Positions 38,224 through 48,599 of a stretch of 64,000 nt of DNA are shown piece by piece. Position numbers and translations under genes: made by a program. Below the pieces are notes generated by a model that saw only the letters and a program-made list of their open reading frames with translations, did not search any database and was not told the DNA's origin. The stretch is taken from assembly GCF_018991925.1 (NCBI RefSeq), contig NW_024724368.1, forward strand, positions 2,119,159-2,183,158. Reading direction: 5' to 3'. Positions within the stretch are counted from its first letter, which is position 1. Every line of letters starts with the position of its first letter. This DNA comes from Homarus americanus. Lineage: Eukaryota; Arthropoda; Malacostraca; Decapoda; Nephropidae.

Positions 38224-39121
38224 TTAAAGGCATTTATTGCAAGGCGTTTGACATGCACGGAATAGCAAACGCGTTAGCTATTCTGTCTGTGCAGACGCTG
38301 CTTTTGAGTTGTGCACATACACGTTCTGAGGGAAAAGCTAACACCTTGATCAGGCGTTAGCTCTGTGCAGCGCCCAAGCGGCCCAAATAGCTAACAACCA
38401 ATCGGCGATTTCTCCCATTGAAAATACGCAGATCATGGCCGCTTAGGGAGAATATTTTGATTAATATTGAAGAGTTGGGGGGCATGTATGGCAATAAAAA
38501 CTGTGATATAATAATTTAAATAATTCTATATACGGTAGTATGTTGGATAGGACCTAAAACAAAGTGTTTGGCGTGAAAGAATTGAAAAGGATTGCGCCTA
38601 GTTGAAACCAGTTTTTACTCTTCCCATTTGTAAGTGGGTGCTGTCCAATTTAATTACTCATAGGATACTTTAAATAAGGGTGAACAAGTTGATTACAGTT
38701 TTGTAAGTGCGAAAATTAAGACAAACGAACCTGAAATTCGTCGTATTTCGTGTCAAAATATGCGAACACCTAGCCGTGAAAGAGAGAAGAAGCGTACAGC
38801 TGCTCCGGTCGTATTGTGTGTTTTCAGAGTCCAGGAGAAATAACCTTTACAGCGGGGCCCGATTTTAAGTGTCATTTTTATTTTTTGTTGACTGATTGAC
38901 TATTTTTGTCTTTCTTTCCATAATTTTATATATATTTTCTTCAATATTTCTTTCCATATTGTTTCTAAAAAATAGTTCTCCTAATTTTATTGTTTTCTGA
39001 AGACTGTGTTGTACAACAGTTATTCCCAAGACGTGGTATTGTATTTTTTAATGACAGTCCGGGAAAGCTAACGCTTTAGCTATTCCGTGCATCTTAAAAT
39101 ACCTTACAATAAATGCCTTAA
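38224..39121. mobile_element. TTAA-flanked non-autonomous DNA element with ~60-bp inverted ends
   Basis: TTAA occurs at both borders (38224 and 39118). The left end AAGGCATTTATTGCAAGG is inverted at the right end as AAGGCATTTATTGTAAGG, and both continue with ATGCACGGAATAGC and GCGTTAGCT. The inverted repeats span roughly 60 bp with scattered differences. The 0.8-kb interior has no reading frame of note. TTAA target sites suggest piggyBac or Kolobok mobilisation, but the tips do not match a family I can name. Confidence 0.75.
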
Positions 39122-39861
39122 TTTAGGTACAGTAATTGCAGTGGGTTATGGTGCTATTTGTTATTAAAAATTCATATGGAAAGATTGCAGGAAAGTATTT
39201 AGTTAGTTGCTTAGCATTGAGACTGCTCACGTGACAAGTGTGTCAACAAATTTATTGTTAACATGGCAATTCCTCCAACTTTTTATTGGTATTTGAGAGG
39301 TAAGAAACAAGTTTTTTCCTATAGAAATTTTTCCTGAAGCTGCTCCTTTTCAGGAGACAGTTACCTAGATTATTACCTAAAATACAATATGGGTAAGACC
39401 AATAATCACAAGTAAACTCTTTATCGTTAATAGTTTACAAATGTGTTGTTAGAATTGGCAATAGCCTCTTGAGGATAAAATTCTACAGAAGAAAACTTGT
39501 TTCTTACCTCCCAAATATCAATAAAATGGAGTAATTGCAACTTTCATTATTTTCTTTTGTCCTGAAGATGGTTCTCCAGCTGCCATTATCAGCTGTTTGT
39601 ATGAGCATTAAAAACTAAACATTTCATAACCATGGATTAAAAGAAGTACAATAATACAGTACTGTACTTGACGAGCCATACGTAAACCCCCTAATTTTGA
39701 CAAATGATGTTTTGAAAGGGACAAAATTGAAACTTGTATTTTATGTAGTTTTCTAGAATATAATAGACATCCAGCTGTTATGCCAATCTGACAACATTTT
39801 AGTACCTGATCTTTTGTTGACATACACATATTTAATTTACTGTACAGTGTTAGAACAGAAG

Positions 39862-40000
39862 GAAACCTGCAATGTTTGGTCGGGTCACATTGAACAACAC
39901 CCTTCTCACATGTGACTCAGGCCAGGACTCAAACCCAGCAACTTTACATACAAATACTTCTGACAGCTACTATGTCATATGACTTGTCCGAGATATAATG
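39862..40000 (-). mobile_element. Possible tRNA-derived SINE fragment
   Basis: On the reverse strand a box-A-like TGACATAGTAGCTGTCAGA is followed by a box-B-like GGGTTTGAGTCCTGGCCTGA, then CACATGTGAGAAGGGTGTTG. The spacing is tRNA-like, but the acceptor stem does not close, so a SINE or tRNA pseudogene is the best reading. Confidence 0.45.
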
Positions 40001-40228
40001 AAACATCCTAACCTACTATCTTAACCTAAATAAAATGTATTGCATCATCATTATGTGAGGTTAGGTTAGTTCATTGTGCCTCGTGTAAATCACGTACCGG
40101 TAATGCAGCATTTGCCTTTACAATTATATTTGTATAGCCTCATTTTTAAAACTTGATGAGAAGGGTTACAACTTTTTTCATTGTGTATCCTCTAATGTTT
40201 CAGATTAGAATTTAGGTTAACCACAATC

Positions 40229-40335
40229 ATGGCAGAACATATGAAACCAGAAGATCTTCAGAGGCTAGAAGAGTTCATCAGTGCATGTAAAGGGAACTCT
40301 GAAATTCTACATCTTCCTCAGCTGTCTTTTTTCAA
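40229..40335 (+). CDS. ST13: HIP coding exon 1
   Basis: It encodes [19 protein letters not shown] and onward to LSFF, ending phase 2 at AA|GTAAGT. The exon probably begins at 40205 after CTCTAATGTTTCAG, so an untranslated leader exon is likely further upstream. That leader was not located. Confidence 0.92.
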
Positions 40336-43300
40336 GTAAGTGTTGTTGGAAATGACATTTCTAGAGTAGCTGGTAATGTCAAAGACTAGATTATGATCAT
40401 ATTCTAAGGTACCGGTATATACTGTACACCATAGCTAGAAAATTAGAGATGCACTGTCCCTGCTCAACTGCACCCCTATAAATAGTGGTACTGACTGAGA
40501 ACAACAGAACAGAAAATGAGCCTGGTGATAATATAATAATTTGCACTGGCTGCAGAATGTATGCACAGAAGCTTGGTGGCAACAACATAACTGTAGGCCT
40601 ATTGTAACTGGTTCATGAGTGTTGTCCTAAAACATAACCTGCAACCCATACAGGCCTAGTAACTTTTTTGTTAGAATACATTATTACTATTACAGTGAAT
40701 CGATATTGAGAGTTTTTTTTTAGTCTCACAATATGACTTTTACAGAGAATACCTGCTGAATATGGGTGCTCGCATTCCTTTTGAGAGAAGTTCCAAAACT
40801 TCAACACCTAAGGATGAACCAATGCAAGAGACTACCCCTGAATCTGATGAACCAGAAAGTGATGTTGAATTGAATAATGAAGGAGTGGTTGGTTAGTACA
40901 GGCAAAATTATATTTGTAATTGAAACTGTTTTTCTTGTACTTCAGCAAAATGTTCTTGAATTCACAATGAAATTTTTCAAAAGCATTTCATTGTCATTCT
41001 ATTTCATTGATATATATTTAAAAAAAATCAATATTTCTACATAGAACCAGAAACAGAAGATCCACCTGAGCTTGGAGACAGTAGTAAGGTACCAACAGAG
41101 GAGGATATTGATGCAGCTGATGAAAAGCGGTCTGAGGCCATGATGGCCATTAGTGATGGTGACCTTCAAAAGGCTGTTGACCTTTTCACAGAAGCAGTAA
41201 AACTCAATCCAGGTATGATGAATTGAAAGTCCTTTACTGAATATGATGTTTTTTCCTGATGTCTTATAGTGCTTCCCTCCAGAATTGAAAGTACAGTAGA
41301 CAACCTAGTTTATGGATGGGTTCCGTTCTTGGAGGCTCTCCATAAGCAGTAAGTGACCCTTCTGAAGGTAATCATTGAGCACACATAGTACACATAATGT
41401 ACAGTATATGCAATTACTATGCAGGTAGGGAACCATTTATCCAGCAGGCTTGGGAATTTGGAGCACCAGACCTAAAGTGTACAGTAAACCCTCTCTCTAA
41501 CCGACTGTGAAGCCTCTGTTCAGATCACTAGATTCACCCCTAAAAGTATTGTAGGTATATAAACATCAGTAACAAAATTCTATAAATTGCATTAGTAAAA
41601 GCATAGAGAAAAAAATGTACAAACAGCGCCACAGACACTCCGACCTCCACACAGCTTTACTTAGAATGATATCCTTATGATAAGTATTTATTTGTGTAGG
41701 ATGGTGTATATAAATAATTGAGCAAAAAAAAAAGTTTACATCTAAATTACGAGTTAAAAATATTGTACAGTAGACCCTTGTCATTTGTGGGGGATTGAGA
41801 TTCGTGATTTCGACAATTCATGGTAAACAGATAGTGGCTAGCTTGTGAGTCTTTTCCTGCAGCGCAACGAGTTGCCCCATGCACCCGCAGCGTCTCCTCT
41901 CCCTCTGTTCGCGCTCAACCATTGCCTGTGATGTAGCATCTCATGTTGTACTGTCAAAACTTAAGTTTGTGTGAAATGGCTCCTAAAAGACTGCCTAGTG
42001 TCAGTGAAATGCAAAAGGCAGAAGTCTTTGATGACCCTGACAAAGAAAGTTGAATTATTAGAGTAGTTAATGCACTAAGGTTATAAAGTTGCTATTCGCA
42101 CTTTTGCCCATTCACACCATTCACTTGGAACCTAACCCCCGTGAACAACAAGGGTTTACTGTTCTTTACAACAATTGCCTTTATTTCTTTTATTATTAAT
42201 TTTTCTTCACGTTCTGTATGTAAGATTCAGTGTATGTAACAAAAAAACTACATATAGCCAAAATTACGAGTTAAACAACAACCGTAATGTAAGAGCTCAC
42301 AGGTGAGGTGTAGTTGGAAATATCTCCATTCAGCCAAGGAATTACTTGATGGTCATTTTAAATAGGACTTATGGGACAGTATAGTACAGTATTATCTGTA
42401 AAGTCAGAAATTCTTAACCTGGGAATGTCTGTACAGTACTGTAGTTTTAGGAAGTTAGCTTTGTTAAGATTTAAATGAATTTTGATCACAAATATGAAAG
42501 CTGTAATTGATCCATGTTCATTATTTGTTGTATTGACCTGTGGTATAATGGTCAGCAAGTGGTCTTAGGTGTGATTCCTAGGCAGGGTGAAATATGGACA
42601 AGATTCTTTTAAGCCAATTACCTCTGTCTACCTAACAGTAATTAAGATTGATTTGCAGACCTTGCTCTGATATAATGATAAGCCAGTTCAGTTGATGAGT
42701 TTTCTTGTCCACTTGGGTAATTACTTAGCATTGGGTCATACAGCTTGTTAACTTAAGGTGTGGTTTTTGTGTTGACCACAGCTTTTTCACCTGGTTAGGT
42801 TTTGTGAGGCTGTTTGTAACATTGAAATTGCATTACCCAAATGCTCGTAAACTGGGGTGTCCCAGTCTTGAAAAATTCTAAAAGTTTAGAGTACATTACT
42901 ATTAAATGTTTTATGTTAGTCATATTACAATTAGGGTTGCATCTGGTGCTACTCAATTTTTTTGGTTTCAGTTACTTTAAGCCTTGTGATGTGCTTGGCA
43001 TAAAGTGTTCTTTATAAGTAGAATTATGAATGTTAATGTAAAGATTTCCTTCAGAGTCTGCTATGTTGTATGCCAAGCGAGCCAATGCTCTCCTGAAACA
43101 AAAGAGGGTAAATGCAGCCATCAGGGACTGTAATGAAGCCCTTAAGCATAACCCAGACTCAGCGACAGCTTACAAGTACAGAGGACGAGCTAACAGGTAA
43201 AAGTTTATCCCATTTTCTGAAGTTTTATATGTTGTGTGATATCTAGTAGATTAAGGAATACAAATGACAGTAATATAACTGTGTGATATCTAGTAGATTA

Positions 43301-44647
43301 GGGAATACAAATGACAGTAATATAACTGTTAGCTGAGCACCACTTGCATTTGAGGCTACCAGTTGATGAATCAGAAAAATATGAATTGTCTTAAATTTTA
43401 TGCCCTCACTGTTGGCCATGACTAGATATTAATCAAACTTGTACTGCCTATATTACATGCAAAATTCTAAACCTTATTTATTGGACGTCTAGGGTCGAAG
43501 GTCAGGTGTACTAACAACATTAAATTCATCATTTGTTGGAATTCTTTACACTGATCACTGTAAATCCATGTCACACTCACTCTTGAGTTGGCATGGCTCT
43601 ACCACTCACCCTCCCTCCTGTAAATTTTTTGCTTTTCACCCTGCACAGGATATAGGGAGTGCCCAATAAACTATTTCCTAAATGGGGTAAATCTGAATGC
43701 TTATAAAATACAGTACACCCAGATAATTAGCGGATTTTTATTTTGCAGTCCTCTATTATTCGCCGATGACACCCTGGATGTTGCCAAGAATGTCTAAGGG
43801 TAGCTATAAAGTTACTGGCATTTTCGCGGCCGTGACAGGGAGCCATTCATTCTAGAGACTGTAATTTCTTTATATATTGTTACGCCGTCTCTTAATTTAC
43901 TTAAATATCCAGGTTCTAGGCGTAACCAAACAAAAAGTGAAGTAAATTAAAAGAGAATAAAAATAAATAAAGTAAACCTTTAAGAATTTAATTGATTAAA
44001 TATTAACACAATAAAGAGCCTCGTAGGCTGTCACAACAAATTGATTCACCATCGAAACTTTTAAGACACAAGTGATACAAAACATCGAAAGAATAAAAAT
44101 AAAGCATTGGATTACGTTAACACTGCATAAACATATAAAAACTATCACTGAAATTAACTAACGTGAAACAACACTGAATTACTTGAATACAACTAAGCAA
44201 ATACCGATGGACACAAACAGAGACATAAATAGGTACTCACATAGATATACCACATTGGTGGCGACAGGAACAACACAAATAAATTAAGTATAAGTAACAA
44301 GTAACACTCAAAGGATGTGGACTGTATGACAAGAGGACTGAACTAACTCAAGTCAGTTGGTGGGTCCTATATATAAGGTCGGCTCCCGCCACTCGACCCG
44401 CCGGTGGGTCGTTTAACGATGCAGATGGTTGTTAGAGAACAAAGAATGCTGGTTACAATACAAAACAAAGAAATAAGATGGGCTTGAACAAATAATGACA
44501 GTTAAAACCTTAACAGCACAGGGTAAGGTGACTAGAATATATAGTAGTAAATTTAACATCATTACAGGAATAATATGGAACATGGGAGCATGTTACATAT
44601 AAAAAAAATAGAAAAAATTCGACACGGTCGTAACAATATATATACTA

Positions 44648-44680
<33 letters not shown>

Positions 44681-47673
44681 TAACGGTTTATTGAAAAAAT
44701 TCTGCAGCCCGAAGGCTGAAAATATACATTGGACATAAATGACTTATTACATACATTGGTGGTTTAACAAAAGCCTTCATTAGAGAAAGGTGAAGGAACA
44801 TACAGATTAATGTAGGTGTTGAACAGCAAACTCATAGTGTAGTAACTCCCTCCCAGATGGTGTTAGGAAGAACTCACGTGGTGTAGTAGTTCCCTCAGAT
44901 GGTGTTATGAGGGGCCTGGCGTGGTGTAGTAATTCCCTCGCTGATGGTGTTATGAGGGGCCTCACGTGGTGTAGTAGTTCCCTCAGATGGTGTTATGAGG
45001 GACCTGGCGTGGTGTAGTAATTCCCTCACAGATGGTGTTATGAGGGGCCTCACGTGGTGTGTGTGTGTGTGTGTAAACACACAAAACACATACAAATAAA
45101 TAATAATGGGAAAATCCTCTCACAAATAATCAGAAATTATTTTCACCCCTTTGGTATTGAACAGTATGACAAACTGGTAAAAAATCCACACAGAGCTTCA
45201 CATTGGTAGTCCTGCTTTCCTTATAATGGGAATATGTGGAGCTACCAGTGACGCTAATCCTGTCACTTGCCGTCATACAATTTACTTTTCTGTGTAATCC
45301 TGTTTCAAAATATAAGTAAAAAAAAAATAAAAATTAGGATAAGGGAAATGGCGTCACATTCATGCTTACCAACCCTATCAAGATGACAGAAGCAGTGTTC
45401 ATTTTGAAATCTTATTTATTTTGAGTTTGGATTTTGTAATAATTTTAGAATTGAATGGTTTGTGTTTTGTTGCTTATGTTGAATAAAAATACTGTAGCTT
45501 CATATAATGAGGTTTATTGTCTTTATAGATTGTTGGGCAACTGGATGGAAGCAGCGAAAGATCTGAGGTTGGCTTGCAAACTAGACTTTGATGAACAAAC
45601 GAATGAGTGGCTAAAAGAGGTGCAGCCAAATGTAAGTGTTATTAAATAATTTTTGTTTTATTTTACCTTGAAACATTGTGTCCATAACTTTCCCTTTAAA
45701 AAGATATTGCATGTATAGACTTAAGTGCATCTAGTACATACCATGTGATTTATTTTGCCTGAAGGTATTTAATCCGAAGCAGTTATTGATTCTCTGTCAG
45801 AAGGCCTGAATATATTAAATGAAAACGGAACATAATCGTTAAGATAAAGGTACCTCGTTTCTTTGAGGCATGAAGTGTTTACAAAAAACTATGAAAATCA
45901 AAGTTATTACAGCTATTAGTTTGTTTCTATCTCAACAGGCTTCAAAGTTAGAGGAACATGAAAGAAAATATGAGCGTCAGCGAAAAGATAAGGAGATAAT
46001 CGAGAAGAAGGAACGTGCACGTATAGCTCAAGAGGCAGCAAAGAAAGTAAGCATAATGTGTCTTAGGTTTGCTATTTTAGGTTTATTCAAGCTAAATGAT
46101 AATGATCAGCAAACTGATCCCCATAAATTACAGGTTTTCCAAATCCGTGCAAGTATTTTTTTTTAGGAGGGGGGAGTGGGGGATGGCATTACTGAAATGA
46201 GTTAGGTGTCAAATGTGTCTACTTACTAATGTTAATATACGAGTACTCTTCCTCTGAACTTCAACATCTCATCTTGGCTCTCCATGTAACAGCCAAAGTT
46301 ACAAACTTGTTAACCTGATTTCATAACTGTGAGTGTAGATAGGCAGCATCCTACCTTGTGATACTACACTGAGGCTACCATGTAACCATTTTTTCTTCGT
46401 ACTTGAGTGACAAAATTCTGTTTACTCAGTTGCATTATTCAAGTCGCATCTGCGATACATTCATCACTATATTAACATGCGTCATAGGAGAACTTACTGT
46501 AATAGAAAATTCCCATGTACCGTATGCGTATGTTTCCCATTTCATCTGATTAATACTTTCAGGCACAGGCTGAGCAGGAGAAATCACAAGGTTCTTCATT
46601 CAGATTTCCCGGAGGTATGCCAGGAGGTATGCCAGGAGGCATGCCAGGAGGCATGCCAGGAGGTGACAGTCCTGGTGGAATGCCAGACTTAGGAAACTTA
46701 TTTAAGGACCCAGATATTTTGGCAGCAATGCAGGTAAGGCTGTTTTAGTATTTTCCTGAATTGTACCATATTAGATATAGATTATGTGATACAGTACTAA
46801 TATCCAAGGTATAACATTACCACTTTTTTTAAACACTGTGGCAGTGGTGATAAGAGATATAATGAAGTAAAATCAGACAGCATCTTAAAACCAGATACAG
46901 TACAGTACTACTACAGTAAGTTGAACTACCAGACACGTGCTTGTCAAGGATGTTGAAAGAATAAAAACACTGAACGATATGCTTTAATCCCAGTGGGCTA
47001 GGGTTCCCTGCTTGCAAGCACCACTAGCACAGTCAAATAATGCGAGTGTAAACATGTGAAAATATGAATGATAACTTCATATGTCTATTTTCACCATAAT
47101 TTTGTATGATTACAAGCCTCTACATTTGTTTGACAAGTGATTTGTTATTAAGTTGAAATAAATATTTTCTTCAAGGGAAATTAATCTTTACAGCTCTGCT
47201 TCACAAAATATCTACAAAACTTGAAATGCATCACAGTAATGAGCAGTGTAACTTTTATGCATGCTGATTTAAAAACTTGGTACCTGTACTTTATTTATTC
47301 AGTACGGTAATCAGTGGTGAAACAATGCTTGATATTGTTTGCTTCTGCAAGATGTGGGGAAATTTCTTGTTATACCCATTATCATATAATCTTTTCTCTT
47401 TAACAGGACCCAGAAGTTGCTGCTGCTTTCCAGGATGTCTCCACCAATCCTTCAAACATCTTCAAATACCAATCCAACCCAAAAGTAGCAACTATTATCA
47501 ACAAGTTGATTTCCAAATTAGGCGGTGGTGGTGAAGGTATGTCGGGTGGGATGCCCGGTGGGATGCCCGGTGGAATGCCCGGTGGAATGGGAGGATTCCC
47601 TGGTGATTTCCCAGGGGCAGGTGGTTTTCCCAAAGGACCTTCCAATCAGAATGCTTCTGATGATCTAGATTAA
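40229..47673 (+). CDS. ST13: Hsc70-interacting protein (HIP/ST13), 8 coding exons
   Basis: Joining 40229-40335, 40746-40891, 41045-41212, 43055-43196, 45529-45631, 45939-46046, 46563-46733 and 47407-47673 gives 1212 nt (403 residues) with consistent phases. Residues 1-45 ([20 protein letters not shown]) match the HIP N-terminal dimerisation region. TPRs span about 105-222 ([59 protein letters not shown]). Residues 223-258 are a charged helix, followed by four GGMP repeats. A DP/STI1 domain follows at about 303-356 ([20 protein letters not shown]). HIP binds the Hsc70 ATPase domain in the cytosol and stabilises its ADP state. Human ST13 is 369 residues; this copy adds a second GGMP block and a DDLD acidic end after the DP domain. 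Confidence 0.96.
40746..40891 (+). CDS. ST13: HIP coding exon 2
   Basis: It follows CTTTTACAG and encodes [16 protein letters not shown] and an acidic linker ending [12 protein letters not shown]. The donor is G|GTTAGT, a less common but acceptable sequence. Phase 2 in, phase 1 out. Confidence 0.9.
41045..41212 (+). CDS. ST13: HIP coding exon 3, first TPR
   Basis: This 168-nt exon (phase 1 to 1) follows TTCTACATAG. It encodes [20 protein letters not shown] and then TPR1, [20 protein letters not shown], ending KLNP with donor G|GTATGA. Confidence 0.93.
41768..42161 (+). mobile_element. Tigger/pogo-like DNA transposon remnant in HIP intron 3
   Basis: The ends CAGTAGACCCTTGTCATTTG and (reverse complement) CAGTAAACCCTTGTTGTTCA are terminal inverted repeats. 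A TA flanks the left end and TT the right, the latter possibly a mutated target copy. Inside, at about 41976, is [20 protein letters not shown] and, one frame over, [10 protein letters not shown], resembling the N-terminal helix-turn-helix start of Tigger transposases. It is internally deleted to 394 bp and frameshifted, so not autonomous. Confidence 0.75.
42534..42655 (+). mobile_element. tRNA-derived SINE remnant in HIP intron 3
   Basis: A box-A-like TGGTATAATGGTCAGCA is followed about 30 nt later by a box-B-like GTGTGATTCCT. Then come GGCAGGGTGAAA and CCTCTGTCTACCTAACAGTA, a tail I recognise from decapod tRNA-type SINEs. It is diverged, and is an element rather than a functional tRNA. Confidence 0.65.
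43055..43196 (+). CDS. ST13: HIP coding exon 4, second TPR
   Basis: It follows ATTTCCTTCAG and encodes [20 protein letters not shown] and [20 protein letters not shown], ending AACAG|GTAAAA. Phase 1 in, phase 2 out. Confidence 0.93.
43233..43326. repeat. 47-bp tandem duplication in HIP intron 4
   Basis: Two adjacent 47-bp units (43233-43279 and 43280-43326) differ at one base, indicating a recent duplication just after exon 4. Confidence 0.9.
43878..44635. mobile_element. Probable solo LTR in HIP intron 4
   Basis: The 758-bp segment starts TGTTACGCCGTCTC and ends GACACGGTCGTAACA, giving TG...CA ends that are imperfect inverted repeats of about 15 bp. ATAT (up to ATATAT) flanks both sides, compatible with a short target duplication in a low-complexity site. 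A strong TATA box, TATATATAAGG, lies at 44369-44379 and AATAAA motifs occur inside. There is no coding capacity. It is probably a Gypsy-type LTR left by recombination. CpG is retained here but sparse in the surrounding intron. Confidence 0.65.
44830..45066. repeat. 44-bp minisatellite with 88-bp dimer period
   Basis: About five units begin at 44831, 44872, 44916, 44961, 45004 and 45049. Types beginning CTCACGTGG and CTGGCGTGG alternate, giving an 88-89 bp higher-order period. A short (GT)n run follows. It lies in HIP intron 4. Confidence 0.85.
45529..45631 (+). CDS. ST13: HIP coding exon 5, third TPR
   Basis: It follows GTCTTTATAG and encodes [20 protein letters not shown] and [14 protein letters not shown], ending at AAT|GTAAGT (phase 0). 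Confidence 0.93.
45939..46046 (+). CDS. ST13: HIP coding exon 6, charged helix
   Basis: This 108-nt phase-0 exon follows TATCTCAACAG. It encodes [20 protein letters not shown] and an [11 protein letters not shown] end. This is the highly charged helical linker between the TPRs and the GGMP repeats. Confidence 0.92.
46563..46733 (+). CDS. ST13: HIP coding exon 7, GGMP repeats and start of DP domain
   Basis: This 171-nt phase-0 exon follows AATACTTTCAG. It encodes [15 protein letters not shown], four PGGM units in a 12-bp nucleotide repeat, and the DP-domain start [13 protein letters not shown]. The donor is CAG|GTAAGG. Confidence 0.93.
47407..47673 (+). CDS. ST13: HIP coding exon 8, DP domain, second GGMP block and stop
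   Basis: It follows TCTCTTTAACAG and encodes [20 protein letters not shown], then [18 protein letters not shown] second series of GGMP repeats, a [13 protein letters not shown] stretch and an acidic SDDLD end follow before TAA 47671-47673. Confidence 0.94.
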   Translation, partial: DPEVAAAFQDVSTNPSNIFKYQSNPKVATIINKLISKLGGGGEGMSGGMPGGMPGGMPGGMGGFPGDFPGAGGFPKGPSNQNASDDLD

Positions 47674-48558
47674 GGGGAATGATATACTGTCATGAATGTA
47701 TGTAGTGAGAGATGCCACTGTTAGCCAAAAGTGTGGTTTGTGCAAACAATTGAATTTAGTTTACAAGGATATAGTGTATTTACAAGACAGGTCATTTATA
47801 ATTTGTAGCCTCAAGGTTATCTTCTTTAAATTTGAAAGTTACAGTATTTAAAGACATCATGTAAGGTAGCATTTTTGTCTTATTTTGAGGAGAGTCGATA
47901 CACAGTATAAGAATAATTTCATCCTTAATCTGTATTATTTTGTGGAACAGGTTTGCGTGGTGGTATGCATTCCTTTTGAGTTGGATACAGCTTTATTATT
48001 ATTACTTCTACTTGAGCTGGTATGTACTGTTCCCTGTGCATCAATCTTTTCCCTTCATTGTAATTTTCCAATATTTAGTACTTACTCAGAAAATAACAAT
48101 ACGATGAATATTAAAAAATTCATCTTTAACTCACTGTTAAGCTTGTTATGGAAGATAGTAGTACTGTACTCTGTAGTATTAATAATAAAACAAAAAATGG
48201 TATATCCAAAAGGTCTCTGAACCTCCTCAGATCGAAAAAGGTGATGCTTTATTTTCCCTCTTTCAAAATTGGAACATTTAATTTTTTATTTTATAACTCC
48301 GTTGTGAATTAATTTCTTACCGTATTAGGTAGATATATACTGTATTACCCTTCTTTCTGTATTTGTTAGTTGTCCTTTAACATTTAGATTCTACTTCAGC
48401 ATTGTTGACAGGATTAACTTATGAACTTTTAATATGCCTTGGGGGTAATCATAGAAGCTTTGTTTATGGAATCATATTGTTAAATGTGAAAGAAATGGAC
48501 TCCACCACTTCCCTCTCAATATTATGCCCCTTGTGTGTATGGTGTCACTTCTGAGCTG

Positions 48559-48588
48559 AATAAAATTGTTTGGTTTTTGCCAAATAAA
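48559..48588 (+). promoter_or_regulatory. HIP polyadenylation signals
   Basis: Two AATAAA hexamers at 48559-48564 and 48583-48588 lie 0.9 kb after the HIP stop. They are the first well-placed pair, though later AATAAA sites exist. The assignment is tentative. Confidence 0.5.
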
Positions 48589-48599
48589 ATATTAAATGT

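Noticed and set aside
42534..42610. Possible tRNA gene
   Set aside because: Box-A- and box-B-like sequences are present, but the acceptor and anticodon stems do not close and a SINE-type tail follows.
47400..47645. 81-residue reverse-strand Pro/Gly-rich frame
   Set aside because: It is the shadow of HIP exon 8 and its GGMP repeats.
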